A stretch of DNA of 64,000 bases from Rhodobacteraceae bacterium F11138 (GCA_016521575.1 JAEKDP010000006.1:62001-126000); one strand, 5' to 3'; numbered from the stretch's first letter, positions 1 through 9,072 are shown. The notes: generated by a model from the sequence alone, not told the origin. A program made the numbers and translations.

Positions 1-414
1 CAGAAAGCCCAGCCCGACCCCGACAAGGCGGCGCAGCGTCAGCCGCTCGTCCGCGAACACGATGGAGGCCACGATGACGCCGAAAATCGCCGTCGCCGCA
101 TTCAGAATCGATGTCAGGCCGGTTTCGATGTACAGTTGCCCCCAGGTCATCAAGCCAAAGGGGATCACATTGTTGAGCATCCCCATCACCAGAAACGCGC
201 CCCAGATCCGAGGATCGCGCGGAATTTGCAATCGTTTGACCCAGACCACGCCCCACAGCAGCAACATGGCCCAGCCGGTGCGGTGCAGGACCGTCGTGAC
301 CACGGGGACTTCGTTCAGGGCAACACGAATCGACAGGAATGATCCGCCCCAGATCAGCCCCAGCAACAACAGTTCGGCCCAGGCCCGACCGGAAATGGAT
401 TTTTGCGTGCTCAT
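1..414 (-). CDS. EamA/DMT-family transporter, 3' part missing
   Basis: Inner-membrane drug/metabolite exporter of the EamA family; the substrate cannot be read from sequence. The first 138 codons are in the window and the C-terminal half lies beyond its left edge. The start at 414 gives MSTQKSISGRAWAELLLLG followed by an Ile-Trp-Gly-Gly-Ser-Phe motif typical of the first EamA helix, and later hydrophobic segments separated by Arg/Lys loops. It lies 27 bases downstream of a second EamA gene on the same strand, behind guaA, so the three are probably co-transcribed. The two exporters differ clearly in sequence, so this is not a recent duplication. Confidence 0.85.
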   Translation of the reverse strand, partial: MSTQKSISGRAWAELLLLGLIWGGSFLSIRVALNEVPVVTTVLHRTGWAMLLLWGVVWVKRLQIPRDPRIWGAFLVMGMLNNVIPFGLMTWGQLYIETGLTSILNAATAIFGVIVASIVFADERLTLRRLVGVGLGFL

Positions 415-441
415 GCTGCCAAATTGGGCGCAATGATGCGG

Positions 442-1311
442 CTAGGCGACCCGGTTCTTGCGGGTTTCGGCGACGATATTCAGGTAGTTGCCGGCAAAGA
501 TCACGGCGGCGCCGAGAAGAACCCAGATTTCCAGGGCTTCGCCGTAAAGCAACATGCCGATCACGGCGATAGCAGGCAGGCGGACGAAATCGAACGGCAC
601 CACGACGGTTGCGGGTGCAATGGCCAGGGCATTCGTGATACAGAAATGCGCCATCAGCCCGGCCAGCCCGATCACGATCAGGAAAGGCAGGGTGCGGGTG
701 TCGGGCAGGGTGATGTCGCCGTCATAGGCCGCTGCCGCAAAGCCCAGGATCAGCTGCATGAGCGTCAACCAGAACAGGATGCAGCCTACCGATTCAGTGC
801 GGGTCAACTTCTTTGTGAACATCGTTGTAAACGCAAAGAAAATCGCGCATCCAGCGGCGACCGCAACGCCCGAGTTCAGCGTTTCGGGGCTGGGTCGGGC
901 GACGATCAGGATGCCTGCGAACCCGATGAGCGCGGCCAGGGCGCGCACGCGGGTGATTGGTTCGTGCAGCACCAATGGCGACAGAACGATGACCCACAGA
1001 GGCGAAGTGAACTCCAACGCGAATACCTGCGCCAGAGGGATCACGGTAACGGCATAAAGCCACAGATTTTGGCCTGTGAAATGGGCGAGGTTGCGCATTA
1101 GATGCGTGCCCATGGAGCGTCGCGTGACACGGGCCCACCCACTGGTGACGCTCAGCATGGCGGAAACAATCAGCACGCCGACCATGCTGCGGTACATCAT
1201 GATTTCGAAGGTATCCAGGCTCGAACCGGCTTCGCGTCCGGCGACGGCCATCGACGAAAACGACACGATGGCGCCTGCCATCCAGAGCGCGGCTTTCAGG
1301 GTAGGGTTCAT
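442..1311 (-). CDS. EamA/DMT-family transporter
   Basis: Complete 289-residue exporter of the drug/metabolite transporter superfamily. About ten hydrophobic segments are visible, arranged as two five-helix EamA repeats; the second begins near residue 150 with AGCAIFFAFTTMFTKKL. Polytopic inner-membrane protein that probably exports a small metabolite; the ligand is unknown. The ATG at 1311 is 31 bases after the guaA stop, and no strong Shine-Dalgarno is seen, so translation may be coupled. A paralogous EamA gene follows after 27 bases. Family assignment is firm, specific function is not. Confidence 0.88.
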   Translation of the reverse strand: MNPTLKAALWMAGAIVSFSSMAVAGREAGSSLDTFEIMMYRSMVGVLIVSAMLSVTSGWARVTRRSMGTHLMRNLAHFTGQNLWLYAVTVIPLAQVFALEFTSPLWVIVLSPLVLHEPITRVRALAALIGFAGILIVARPSPETLNSGVAVAAGCAIFFAFTTMFTKKLTRTESVGCILFWLTLMQLILGFAAAAYDGDITLPDTRTLPFLIVIGLAGLMAHFCITNALAIAPATVVVPFDFVRLPAIAVIGMLLYGEALEIWVLLGAAVIFAGNYLNIVAETRKNRVA

Positions 1312-1342
1312 GGCCAGAGGTCCGGTTCAGCTTGGAGAGGTG

Positions 1343-2905
1343 TCATTCCCACTCGATGGTGCCCGGAGGTTTTGATGTAATATCGTAGGTGACCCGATTG
1401 ATGCCTTTGACTTCGTTGATGATTCGGGTGGCGGTTTCGCCCAGGAATTCGTGGCTGAACGGGTAGTAGTCCGCTGTCATGCCATCCACGGATGTGACCG
1501 CGCGCAGCGCGCAGGCAAAATCATAGGTGCGCCCGTCGCCCATGACACCGACCGTGCGAACCGGCAGGATGGCGACAAAGGCCTGCCAGATCTCGTCATA
1601 CAGACCGTGGCGGCGGATCTGATCGATATAGACGGCATCGGCCTTGCGCAGGATGTCCAGCTTTTCGCGGGTGATCTCGCCGGGGCAGCGGATGGCCAGA
1701 CCGGGGCCGGGGAAGGGATGACGCCCGATGAAGCTGGGCGGCAGTCCCAGTTCGCGGCCCAGTTCGCGCACTTCGTCCTTGAACAGTTCGCGCAGGGGTT
1801 CAACCAGTTTCAGGCCCATCTTTTCGGGCAGGCCGCCCACGTTGTGATGGCTTTTGATCGTGACCGAGGGCCCACCCGAAAAGCTGACCGATTCGATAAC
1901 ATCGGGATACAGGGTCCCTTGGGCCAGAAAGCTTGCGCCGCCGACTTCGCTCGCGTGCTTCTGGAACACGTCGATGAACAGCCTGCCGATGGTCTTGCGC
2001 TTGGTTTCAGGGTCGCTTTCGCCTTCGAGCGCCGACAGGAACAATTCCTGCTCGTCGGCGTGGATCAGCGGCATGTTGTAATGGTCGCGGAACATGGTCA
2101 CGACCTCTTCGGCTTCGCCTTGCCGCAACAATCCGTGGTCGACGAACACGCAGGTCAGCTGATCGCCGATGGCTTCGTGAATCAATACCGCCGCCACCGA
2201 AGAATCGACACCGCCGGACAGCCCGCAGATCACCTTGGCGTCGCCGACCTGTTCGCGGATCTTGCGGATGGCCTCTTCGCGATAGGCACCCATGGTCCAG
2301 TCGCCGTCAAAACCCGCCAGCCGCACGAAGTTTTCATACAGTTTGGCACCGTTTGGCGTGTGGTGCACTTCGGGATGAAACTGCACCGCAAAGAAACTCC
2401 GGTCCAAATCGGCGGTAACGGCAAACGGTGCGTTGGGGGACGTGCCATATACCGCGAATCCGGGCGCGATGGCGCTGACGTGATCGCCATGGCTCATCCA
2501 GACCTGCTCGCGTTCGGCTTCGAACCAGCCATACAGCAGATCGATTCGTTCCTGCGCCGGGGTGACATAGGCGCGGCCGAATTCCGCCGTGCCCTCACCG
2601 CGTTGTACCGTGCCGCCCAGCATGTGCATCATGACCTGCTGACCGTAGCAGATACCCAGAATCGGCACCCCAAGATCGAACACCTCGGCGGGGGGGCGGG
2701 GGCTGGCCTGGTCAAGAACCGAAGCCGGACCGCCCGAGAAGATCACCGCCTTGGGTTTGAAATCCGAAAGAAACCGCGCGGTGACGTTCTGATAGGGATG
2801 AATTTCGCAATAGACGTTCAATTCGCGCAGACGACGCGCGATCAGTTGCGTCACCTGAGAACCAAAGTCGATAATGAGAAGGCGGTCATGGGATGTCTGG
2901 GTCAT
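1343..2905 (-). CDS. guaA: GMP synthase (glutamine-hydrolysing)
   Basis: Cytoplasmic enzyme that converts XMP to GMP using ATP and glutamine, the last step of guanine nucleotide synthesis. The 520-residue length is normal. A class I glutamine amidotransferase domain comes first, with the nucleophile Cys86 in GICYGQQ and a later FHPEVHHT motif carrying the catalytic His and Glu. The ATP pyrophosphatase P-loop SGGVDSS is at 230-236, and the dimerisation domain ends in the typical GTIEWE terminus. Upstream, a DUF2270 gene on the same strand starts 58 bases before it; two EamA exporters follow closely. The exporters next to guaA hint at purine export, but that is only inference. Confidence 0.98.
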   Translation of the reverse strand: MTQTSHDRLLIIDFGSQVTQLIARRLRELNVYCEIHPYQNVTARFLSDFKPKAVIFSGGPASVLDQASPRPPAEVFDLGVPILGICYGQQVMMHMLGGTVQRGEGTAEFGRAYVTPAQERIDLLYGWFEAEREQVWMSHGDHVSAIAPGFAVYGTSPNAPFAVTADLDRSFFAVQFHPEVHHTPNGAKLYENFVRLAGFDGDWTMGAYREEAIRKIREQVGDAKVICGLSGGVDSSVAAVLIHEAIGDQLTCVFVDHGLLRQGEAEEVVTMFRDHYNMPLIHADEQELFLSALEGESDPETKRKTIGRLFIDVFQKHASEVGGASFLAQGTLYPDVIESVSFSGGPSVTIKSHHNVGGLPEKMGLKLVEPLRELFKDEVRELGRELGLPPSFIGRHPFPGPGLAIRCPGEITREKLDILRKADAVYIDQIRRHGLYDEIWQAFVAILPVRTVGVMGDGRTYDFACALRAVTSVDGMTADYYPFSHEFLGETATRIINEVKGINRVTYDITSKPPGTIEWE

Positions 2906-2963
2906 GGTCTGCCTTTAGGGCGGCAGGTTCATGCTGGCAAGAGGGATACAGCCCGCCGATGCC

Positions 2964-3665
2964 TCAGCCCATCGAATCCGAGCTGCCTCTGCCGCGCTTT
3001 CTGGCGCGGGCGCTGTCTGTGCGCTGGCTCCAGACAGCGATCGCGGACCAGCTCACCACATAGACGAGTCCGATGAACAGCACGATTTCGCCCGGAACCG
3101 GGCCGATATCCGCGCGGCCCGTGAATTGCTGGATGTTTTCGACCGGGGCCGGATGAACCGCCAGCTTCCCCAGATAGGCCAGCGACTGGATCAGCAGAAT
3201 CCAGAGATAGTTGCGCCGGATGCGACGGCCGACCGCAACCAACAGCCCGACATGGTATCGCGGCCGCAAATAGTCCTGCGCCAGAACCTTTTGCCAGTTT
3301 TCTTCCATATGCAGATCGCCATCATAAAGCAGCGGTGCATAGAAATGAGTCTCAAGCCAGCGCGACCGGGCCCGCCAGACATTGAAATAGCGGTATCGCC
3401 GCGCTTCCTGCATCAGGAACAGGATGATCAGGATCCCGACCAGAACCAGCGGCAATGGCGAGGCGTCCGGCGAGGAAAAGGAAATGGACAAAGCAACCCC
3501 CAGCGTGACCACGGCCCAATTGGTGGTCGTATCCAGCCGGGTGCGCCAGATCGTGCTGCGATAGACTTCGCCACGATACAGATGCGCGACCGCGCCGATC
3601 TCGGCGGCGTTCAGTGTCTTGCGGGTTGGGGCGGGATCGGAAATCGGATTCTCCAACTGCTGCAT
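2964..3665 (-). CDS. DUF2270 family integral membrane protein
   Basis: A 233-residue membrane protein with the features of DUF2270: an N-terminal cytoplasmic helix with LYRGEVYRSTIWRTRLDTTTN and about four hydrophobic segments (near residues 50-66, 70-87, 150-168 and 192-213). The middle loop has an Arg/Trp-rich stretch (EARRYRYFNVWRARSRWLE). The C-terminus is basic and polar. The function of this family is unknown. It reads in the same direction as guaA and could share a transcript with it, although the gap is 58 bases. Confidence 0.82.
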   Translation of the reverse strand: MQQLENPISDPAPTRKTLNAAEIGAVAHLYRGEVYRSTIWRTRLDTTTNWAVVTLGVALSISFSSPDASPLPLVLVGILIILFLMQEARRYRYFNVWRARSRWLETHFYAPLLYDGDLHMEENWQKVLAQDYLRPRYHVGLLVAVGRRIRRNYLWILLIQSLAYLGKLAVHPAPVENIQQFTGRADIGPVPGEIVLFIGLVYVVSWSAIAVWSQRTDSARARKRGRGSSDSMG

Positions 3666-3817
3666 TTTTCATCATGCCAAGTTCAGAGGCTGCGGTCAAA
3701 GCCATCTGGCGCCAGCGGGGATGTCGCTTTTCCCCCTGATGCGCCGCTATTTTCGCCAGAGGTCTGGCTGGATTGGGCTATGCAACGGCACGGACCGATT
3801 TCAGCGGGGATGGGCAT

Positions 3818-5362
3818 ATGAGCGACAGGAACAGCAGACGCCGTGGACGGGGTGGCGGAGGGGCTGCCCGCCGTGCCGAGCGCACCGCGATCAACATCGA
3901 AACGGCCCGGTACATCGAGCGGAACATTCCCAACTTCGAAATCCTGACGCCCGAGGCGCTGGATGTCATTGAGGCCAATGCCGAAACGGTTCTGGCTGAA
4001 ATCGGGGTGAATTTCGTCAACAATCCCGCGGCATTGGAGCGGTGGCGTGACGCCGGGGCTGAGATCGACGGGGAACGTGTGCGCATCCCGCGCGGGCTGG
4101 CCCGCAAACTGTGCAAGACCGCACCGACGCGGTTCACGCAACATGCGCGCAATCCGGAACGCAGCGTCGAGATCGGCGGGAACAGCCTGGTGTTGGCGCC
4201 GGTTTATGGCCCCCCCTTCGTGCGCGACGCCGATGGGGGGCGACGCTATGCGACCATGGAGGATTTCAGGAAATTCGTGAAGCTGGGGTATATGTCCCGA
4301 TGGCTGCACCATTCCGGCGGAACGGTGTGCGAACCTACGGATGTTGCCGTGAACAAGCGACATCTGGATATGTTGCTGGCGCATATGACCCTTTCGGACA
4401 AACCGTTCATGGGGTCGGTCACCGATCCTGCCCGGGCGCGCGATTCGGTCGAGATGTGCGAGATCCTGTTTGGCAAGACGTTCGTGCAGGAAAATACGGT
4501 GCTGACCAGTCTCATCAACGTCAACTCGCCACTGACATTCGATGATGTGATGATGGGCGCGATGGAAGTTTACGCACAGAACAACCAGGCTTGCATCGTT
4601 TCGCCCTTCGTCGTGGGCGGCGCGATGGCACCGGTTTCGGTTGCGGGTACGCTGACCCAGGTGCTGGCCGAGGTGTTGGCCGGTATCGCCTATAACCAGC
4701 TGGTGCGCCCTGGTGCTCCGGTGATTTTTGGCACGTTCGTGACCTCGATCGACATGAACAGTGGCGCGCCGACATTCGGAACCCCCGAGGCCAGCCAGAT
4801 CCTGTACGGTGCGGGTCAGTTGGCACGCCGCATGGGGTTGCCGTTCCGCTCGGGCGGGGGATTGTGCGCGTCCAAACTGCCCGATGCACAGGCGGCGTAT
4901 GAAACCGCCAACACGTTGAACGCGGCCCTTCTGGGCGGTGTCAACTTCATGCTGCATGCCTGTGGATGGCTCGAAGGCGGGCTGGTCAGCAGTTTTGAGA
5001 AATTCGTGATGGATGCGGATCAGTTGGGCATCTTGCACAAGCTGGCCGCAGGCGTGCCCGTCGATGAAAACGCTCAGGCGATGGGAGCGATCTCAGAGGT
5101 CGGCCCGGGCGGGCACTTTCTGGGGTGCGAACATACGCAGGACAATTTCAAGACGGCCTTCTGGCGTTCGGAAGTGCTTGATTATAAACCTTTTGAAACC
5201 TGGGACGAAGAGGGCGGGCGCGATACCCAGGCGCTGGCCTCGCTTCGGGTGGCTCAGCTGTTGGCCAACTATCGGCAACCCGCTCTTGCCCCGGATATCC
5301 AGGAGGCCCTGGAGACCTATGTGGCGGAAAAGAAAGCGTCAATGCCCGACGCCTTCATGTAA
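3818..5362 (+). CDS. MttB-family (trimethylamine methyltransferase-like) protein, non-pyrrolysine
   Basis: A 514-residue member of the MttB superfamily of corrinoid-dependent methyltransferases. True trimethylamine MttB contains a pyrrolysine read from an in-frame amber codon; this frame has no internal stop, so it belongs to the non-Pyl branch, whose studied members demethylate glycine betaine and other quaternary amines. Visible landmarks are the N-terminal basic leader (RRRGRGGGGAARRAER), IPNFEILTPEALDVIEANAE near 40, and the Gly-rich stretch RSGGGLCASKLPDAQAAYE near 330. The ATG at 3818 follows GCGGGGA at a good distance and is preferred to longer versions. No corrinoid protein gene is adjacent. 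The end overlaps the convergent DUF6477 gene by 8 bases. Substrate unknown. Confidence 0.88.
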   Translation: MSDRNSRRRGRGGGGAARRAERTAINIETARYIERNIPNFEILTPEALDVIEANAETVLAEIGVNFVNNPAALERWRDAGAEIDGERVRIPRGLARKLCKTAPTRFTQHARNPERSVEIGGNSLVLAPVYGPPFVRDADGGRRYATMEDFRKFVKLGYMSRWLHHSGGTVCEPTDVAVNKRHLDMLLAHMTLSDKPFMGSVTDPARARDSVEMCEILFGKTFVQENTVLTSLINVNSPLTFDDVMMGAMEVYAQNNQACIVSPFVVGGAMAPVSVAGTLTQVLAEVLAGIAYNQLVRPGAPVIFGTFVTSIDMNSGAPTFGTPEASQILYGAGQLARRMGLPFRSGGGLCASKLPDAQAAYETANTLNAALLGGVNFMLHACGWLEGGLVSSFEKFVMDADQLGILHKLAAGVPVDENAQAMGAISEVGPGGHFLGCEHTQDNFKTAFWRSEVLDYKPFETWDEEGGRDTQALASLRVAQLLANYRQPALAPDIQEALETYVAEKKASMPDAFM

Positions 5363-5654
5363 CCGGTTGAAGCGGCGCGGCGCGCAGAAGCTGCGCTTCG
5401 CCCATCATCGCAATCAACACATCCACATGTCGCGTCAATGAATAGCCGGCGTCATTTTCGTGGCGCTGGTCGTTCAATGTCCGCTCGATCTCCATCAGAC
5501 GCATGAGGGCAGGCCCCGAACGCGGCAATGCGCCGTAGCCCAGCAAACGTTGCAAGTGCCGGTCCCTGCGATATTCCTGCGCCCCGAATCGGGCGGCGCG
5601 GATCAAAAGCTGTGGGCGGCGCAAAGTGTTCAGCATGCTCATGACGTCTTGCAT
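5355..5654 (-). CDS. DUF6477 family protein
   Basis: Small 99-residue protein recognised as the DUF6477 family of Rhodobacteraceae by the N-terminal pattern MLNTLRRPQLLIRAARFGA followed by EYRRDRHLQRLLG. It is rich in Arg and His, predicted mostly helical, with no membrane segment or signal peptide. The start at 5654 is preferred over a longer reading because GGAAAGGAAAT lies just ahead. The stop overlaps the end of the MttB-family gene in convergent orientation by 8 bases. It is divergent from the DUF6456 gene across a spacer full of inverted repeats. Function is unknown; basic character suggests nucleic-acid binding, which is inference. Confidence 0.8.
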   Translation of the reverse strand: MQDVMSMLNTLRRPQLLIRAARFGAQEYRRDRHLQRLLGYGALPRSGPALMRLMEIERTLNDQRHENDAGYSLTRHVDVLIAMMGEAQLLRAAPLQPVT

Positions 5655-5719
5655 CGGATTTCCTTTCCAGTTCCAAAGCTGTTCGACGTGGTTATGGCAC
5701 AACTTAAACGGGTGTTGCG

Positions 5720-5851
5720 GAGGTGATGGAATCACCGTTCGATGCTTTCACCTCTGTTTATCTTTTATAAACAATGATGAGCGCGACGTAATGTCTTTAA
5801 CGATCAGGTAACTAAATCGCCTTTAGGTTGAGTATTCATTGTTGGTTAACC
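5720..5851. promoter_or_regulatory. Divergent regulatory spacer with operator-like repeats and a CtrA-like box
   Basis: This AT-richer spacer separates DUF6477 from DUF6456. It holds a compact palindrome GGTGATGGAATCACC (5722-5736), with a further TCACCTC at 5748-5754 that pairs with GAGGTGA at 5720-5726. A GANTC site (GAATC) lies at 5729-5733. TTAACGATCAGGTAAC (5797-5812) differs by one base from the TTAA-N7-TTAAC CtrA consensus, and a palindromic GGTTAACC is at 5844-5851. No clear -35/-10 pair was identified. Regulatory role is inferred from position and symmetry. Confidence 0.45.
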
Positions 5852-5884
5852 GGTGCACCACCGCGCCGGAGAGGATGCATCAAG

Positions 5885-7039
5885 ATGAACGAAACCGTTG
5901 CAGTCGCTTTCCCGCGATGGGTGCCCGAGGGCGTCAGGCGCTATCTGGCCCATACCGAAGAAGGACAGGCGATCCGTGATCTGGCCCGTGGAGCCTGCTG
6001 TCATGCTTCGACGGTATTGCGCCAGATCCGCCGAATAGAAACGAAACGCGACGATCCCCTGGTGGATACCGCATTGGCTGCCTTGGCGGCGACCCATTTT
6101 CGTACCCCGTCGCGCGGTCATGGTCGCGCGCGGGGGGCAGAAGAAACCCAAAAGGAAATGACCGGAATGTCCCAAACTGTCCGCCACGAGATCGAGATGC
6201 CCGATTCCAAGGCTCTGGAAGAGGAATCTTGTCGCGTCTTGCGCAGATTGTGCGAAACCGGCGCGGTATTGGCCGTTGCCGAGAACATGGACAAGGCCGT
6301 GGTGGTGCGAGACACTGAGGCGGGCAGCAGCATGCGCACCGCGGTGGTCGATTGCGCCATTGCCCAGGCGATGGCGCTGAATGACTGGATTTCATGCGCA
6401 AACCCCGGACGGATAAGCCGGTATCACATCACGGCGGCGGGACGCTCTGCCCTCAGCCGGATGCTGGCAGAACAGGAAAACCGGGCTCGGAACGAAAAGG
6501 AATTTGGCTTCTCCGAGGCACCGACACCGTTTGCCGGGGCCGGGGCATGGGGCGAAAAAACTGTCGAAGACCCGGCAACGTCACGCCCGCGCCGGGTCAG
6601 GTACAATGCGTCCGAAAGCCCCTTGGCGGCTTTGGCGCGGCGCAAGGATCGTGATGGCAAACCGTTTCTGGATGATTCCCTGGTCAGCGCCGGTGAGCGT
6701 CTTCGCGAAGATTTCGAGCTGGCGCAGATGGGGCCCAAGGTCGCCCAGAACTGGGACCGCTTTCTGACGGGCGGTGGGCGTGGCGGGTTTTCTCCGGACA
6801 GCCATATCGGCAACGGTCCCAACGGCGCGCGGGAACGTGTCGCGGGTGCGCTTTCCGATCTCGGGCCGGGTCTCAGCGATGTGGCGCTGCGCTGCTGCTG
6901 TTATCTCGAAGGTCTGGAAACGGCGGAAAAACGCATGGGTTGGTCTGCCCGTTCCGGCAAGATCGTATTGCGTATCGCGCTTCAGCGCCTCAAGTTTCAC
7001 TATGAAAATCTTTCGGAACCGGATCGCATGATTGGCTAG
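5885..7039 (+). CDS. DUF6456 domain protein, probable DNA-binding regulator
   Basis: A 384-residue protein. The C-terminal ~150 residues (from SPLAALARRKDRDGKPFL onward) match the DUF6456 domain of Rhodobacteraceae. It ends in a conserved CCYLEGLETAEKRMGWSAR helix segment that resembles the sigma-like/HTH end of this family. The N-terminal part (AIRDLARGACCHASTVLRQI) also looks like a helix-turn-helix of the kind that tests for repeated or clustered sites. The ATG at 5885 follows GAGAGG. Its upstream spacer carries palindromes and a CtrA-like box, so cell-cycle-linked or self-regulated expression is possible. Cytoplasmic; biological role unknown. Confidence 0.82.
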   Translation: MNETVAVAFPRWVPEGVRRYLAHTEEGQAIRDLARGACCHASTVLRQIRRIETKRDDPLVDTALAALAATHFRTPSRGHGRARGAEETQKEMTGMSQTVRHEIEMPDSKALEEESCRVLRRLCETGAVLAVAENMDKAVVVRDTEAGSSMRTAVVDCAIAQAMALNDWISCANPGRISRYHITAAGRSALSRMLAEQENRARNEKEFGFSEAPTPFAGAGAWGEKTVEDPATSRPRRVRYNASESPLAALARRKDRDGKPFLDDSLVSAGERLREDFELAQMGPKVAQNWDRFLTGGGRGGFSPDSHIGNGPNGARERVAGALSDLGPGLSDVALRCCCYLEGLETAEKRMGWSARSGKIVLRIALQRLKFHYENLSEPDRMIG

Positions 7040-7104
7040 GCCGATCGCCCCACGGCGCGGCGGGCACCCGAAACGATCTCAGCGCCGACCGGTCGCTGTG
7101 GCGT

Positions 7105-8091
7105 TCAAAGCGCGGTATCCGCGTCCTCCACCAGATCTTCGGCGGCATTGTACGCCTCTTCGCCGGATTTGCAGAGATCGGCCACGCTGCCGATCAGATC
7201 GTTCATCTTGCTCTTGTCATTGTGGGCCGCGATCAGTTTCATCTGCTTTTTCTTGGCGGCCTGTAGGTCCTTGTTCAGCGATTGCAGTTTCTTGAGATGC
7301 TCAGAAGCCATTTTGAGAGAGGCCCGCGCATTCTGGACGTCCTTTTGCAGTGCGGTCTTGGTCGATCTGTCATCGGGAATATTGCTGAACTTGTCCTTGG
7401 CGCATAACATCTTTGCGTTGTTCACGAACTTGTCGATGTTGCGCACCAGCCGTTTGGACGTGTTGTCGGTCTGTTGGCGCTTTGCGTTTTCAAGCAGGAT
7501 GTCCGGCAGTTGATCGCCTTGCCCTTCTTTCAGCGCCTTGCTTACAACGGCATCCTTGGATTTTTTGACATTGGCACCAAAGAATGCCTCTTTGGCGCTC
7601 AGGGTGCCGAAGGCTCCTTTGGCGTCGTCCAGTTGTTTCAATAGTGCCTGCGCTTTGTCCTGCACCTTTTTGATGGCTTTGTTACTTTTGGCCGTTTCGC
7701 CGCTTTTCTTGATGTCCTTTTCATAGTCGGCTAAAGCGCGTTTCAGGTCCTGATGATGTTTCTTGGCTGTATCGCTCAATTTCTCCAGAGATTGCACGAG
7801 CTCCTGTTGAACCGCCAACGCGGCCTCCCAGGATTCCATCGCCTTCTTGAAGTCCTTGTCGCCCAGGAAATCCTTCCATTTCTTGCCGGTGATGCCTTTC
7901 TTGATCGCCTCGGGAATCGTTTCGGCCATCTTGTCTTCCTTGTCGTAGGCCGCCTTACGATTCGTTTTCATCTGGCTTTTGAGAGAGTCTGCATCCTTGA
8001 GCGCGCAGTTTTTCGCCGCATCCTTTTCAATTGCGGCGCATTTCTTCTCGAAGATCTTGGTTTGCAGTTCCCATTGTTCAATTCTGGGCAC
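7105..8091 (-). CDS. Lysine-rich coiled-coil protein of unknown function
   Basis: A 328-residue protein that I do not recognise. It is exceptionally rich in Lys, with many Asp, Ala and Gln, almost no Pro, and long amphipathic helix segments throughout, so it is probably an extended coiled coil. Examples are LEKLSDTAKKHHQDLKRAL near 100 and ASLKMASEHLKKLQSLNKDL near 270. There is no signal peptide, membrane segment or catalytic motif. Three Cys residues occur (two near the N-terminus, one near LCAKDKF). The GTG start at 8091 follows GAGAGG. Its codon and base use are less GC-rich than its neighbours, and it stands alone between DUF6456 and a peroxiredoxin, which fits acquisition by transfer. 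No function is assigned. Confidence 0.75.
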   Translation of the reverse strand: MPRIEQWELQTKIFEKKCAAIEKDAAKNCALKDADSLKSQMKTNRKAAYDKEDKMAETIPEAIKKGITGKKWKDFLGDKDFKKAMESWEAALAVQQELVQSLEKLSDTAKKHHQDLKRALADYEKDIKKSGETAKSNKAIKKVQDKAQALLKQLDDAKGAFGTLSAKEAFFGANVKKSKDAVVSKALKEGQGDQLPDILLENAKRQQTDNTSKRLVRNIDKFVNNAKMLCAKDKFSNIPDDRSTKTALQKDVQNARASLKMASEHLKKLQSLNKDLQAAKKKQMKLIAAHNDKSKMNDLIGSVADLCKSGEEAYNAAEDLVEDADTAL

Positions 8092-8343
8092 GTCGTCACC
8101 TCTCTGTCTGAAACCAGTGCAACCGAAACGGCCGCATCAACGAAGTCCGGGGCCATGGACGCAGTATCGAATCAAAAACCGATTTTTGGCAAGATTTCGG
8201 GTTTTCCGCGCGAAAGGGCTCCATCGCCTTTACTATCGGCGCGGACTTAACAAACGGACAAGTGCCTAGTTCACACAGCGCGCGGCTTTGCGGAGGAGAG
8301 GCGCGTTTTTCGGTTGCCCGGGAAACCATGGATGCCGGAAACC

Positions 8344-8366
8344 AAAAGGCCCGCCAAAGGCGGGCC
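8344..8366 (-). terminator. Rho-independent terminator of the peroxiredoxin gene
   Basis: Read on the minus strand, an 8-bp perfect stem (GGCCCGCC / GGCGGGCC, arms 8359-8366 and 8348-8355) with a 3-base loop is followed by TTTT. It lies 25 bases past the peroxiredoxin stop codon. Confidence 0.85.
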
Positions 8367-8390
8367 AGTCGGGCAGTTCTGTCACGCCGA

Positions 8391-8939
8391 TCAGGCGGCG
8401 ACTTCTTCTTTTGCCTTGGTCAGATGCGTCAACAGCGTTTCAGGCGACGATACGCCATACGGGTCTTCCGGATGATTATCGCCCATGCCGGGCTCTTCGA
8501 ACCAGGCTTCGATTACACCGTCGTTGACGATGGCCGCATAGCGCCAGCTGCGCATGCCGAAACCCAGATTGTCCTTGGCCACGAGCATACCCAGCTTGCG
8601 GGTGAATTCGCCCGATCCGTCGGGGATGACCGATACGTTTTTCAGACCTTGGGCTTCGGCCCATTTGTTCATGACGAAACTGTCGTTCACGGACATGCAA
8701 TAGATCGCATCGATCCCGTGTTTGGCAAAGTCGTCATAGCCCTTTTCGAACCCGGGCAACTGATAGGTCGAACAGGTCGGCGTGAAGGCACCGGGCAGCG
8801 AGAACAGGATCACCCGTTTGCCCGCGAAGTAATCCGCCGTGTTCTTGTCCTGCCAGCGGAAAGGGTTGGGTCCGCCGACGGAGTCGTCACGCATGCGGGT
8901 GTGAAAGGTCACGTCGGGAAGTTTTACGCCAGCTTTCAT
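8391..8939 (-). CDS. Peroxiredoxin, Prx5/AhpE-like type II
   Basis: A 182-residue thiol peroxidase that reduces H2O2 and organic peroxides, usually with glutathione or glutaredoxin. The peroxidatic Cys56 lies in PGAFTPTCSTYQLPG, the hallmark of the Prx5 subfamily. Later motifs MSVNDSFVMNKWAEA and RSWRYAAIVNDGVIEAWFEE are also typical. The ATG at 8939 is chosen because AGGAGA lies just ahead and the protein then starts MKAGVKLPDVTFHTRM, the family's usual beginning. It stands as a single gene ending in a strong terminator. It is divergent from lipA, with a 257-base spacer. Confidence 0.95.
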   Translation of the reverse strand: MKAGVKLPDVTFHTRMRDDSVGGPNPFRWQDKNTADYFAGKRVILFSLPGAFTPTCSTYQLPGFEKGYDDFAKHGIDAIYCMSVNDSFVMNKWAEAQGLKNVSVIPDGSGEFTRKLGMLVAKDNLGFGMRSWRYAAIVNDGVIEAWFEEPGMGDNHPEDPYGVSSPETLLTHLTKAKEEVAA

Positions 8940-9072
8940 ATCATCTCCTGATATCTTTAACGGTTTGGCCTGACCTAGTATCAATGGCAAACCGGTTCAA
9001 CCGCTGAATCCTGCGGCATATTCTCCGGAAACGGTGTTTGGCCTTGGCGGTTTGCGGACGTGGCATCCTTGT

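Noticed and set aside
1451-3076. Long open frame antisense to guaA
   Set aside because: It shadows guaA in another frame, lacks recognisable domains and a ribosome site, and such frames are common in GC-rich DNA.
3818-5362. Pyrrolysine-containing MttB
   Set aside because: The frame has no in-frame TAG, so it cannot encode a pyrrolysine residue.
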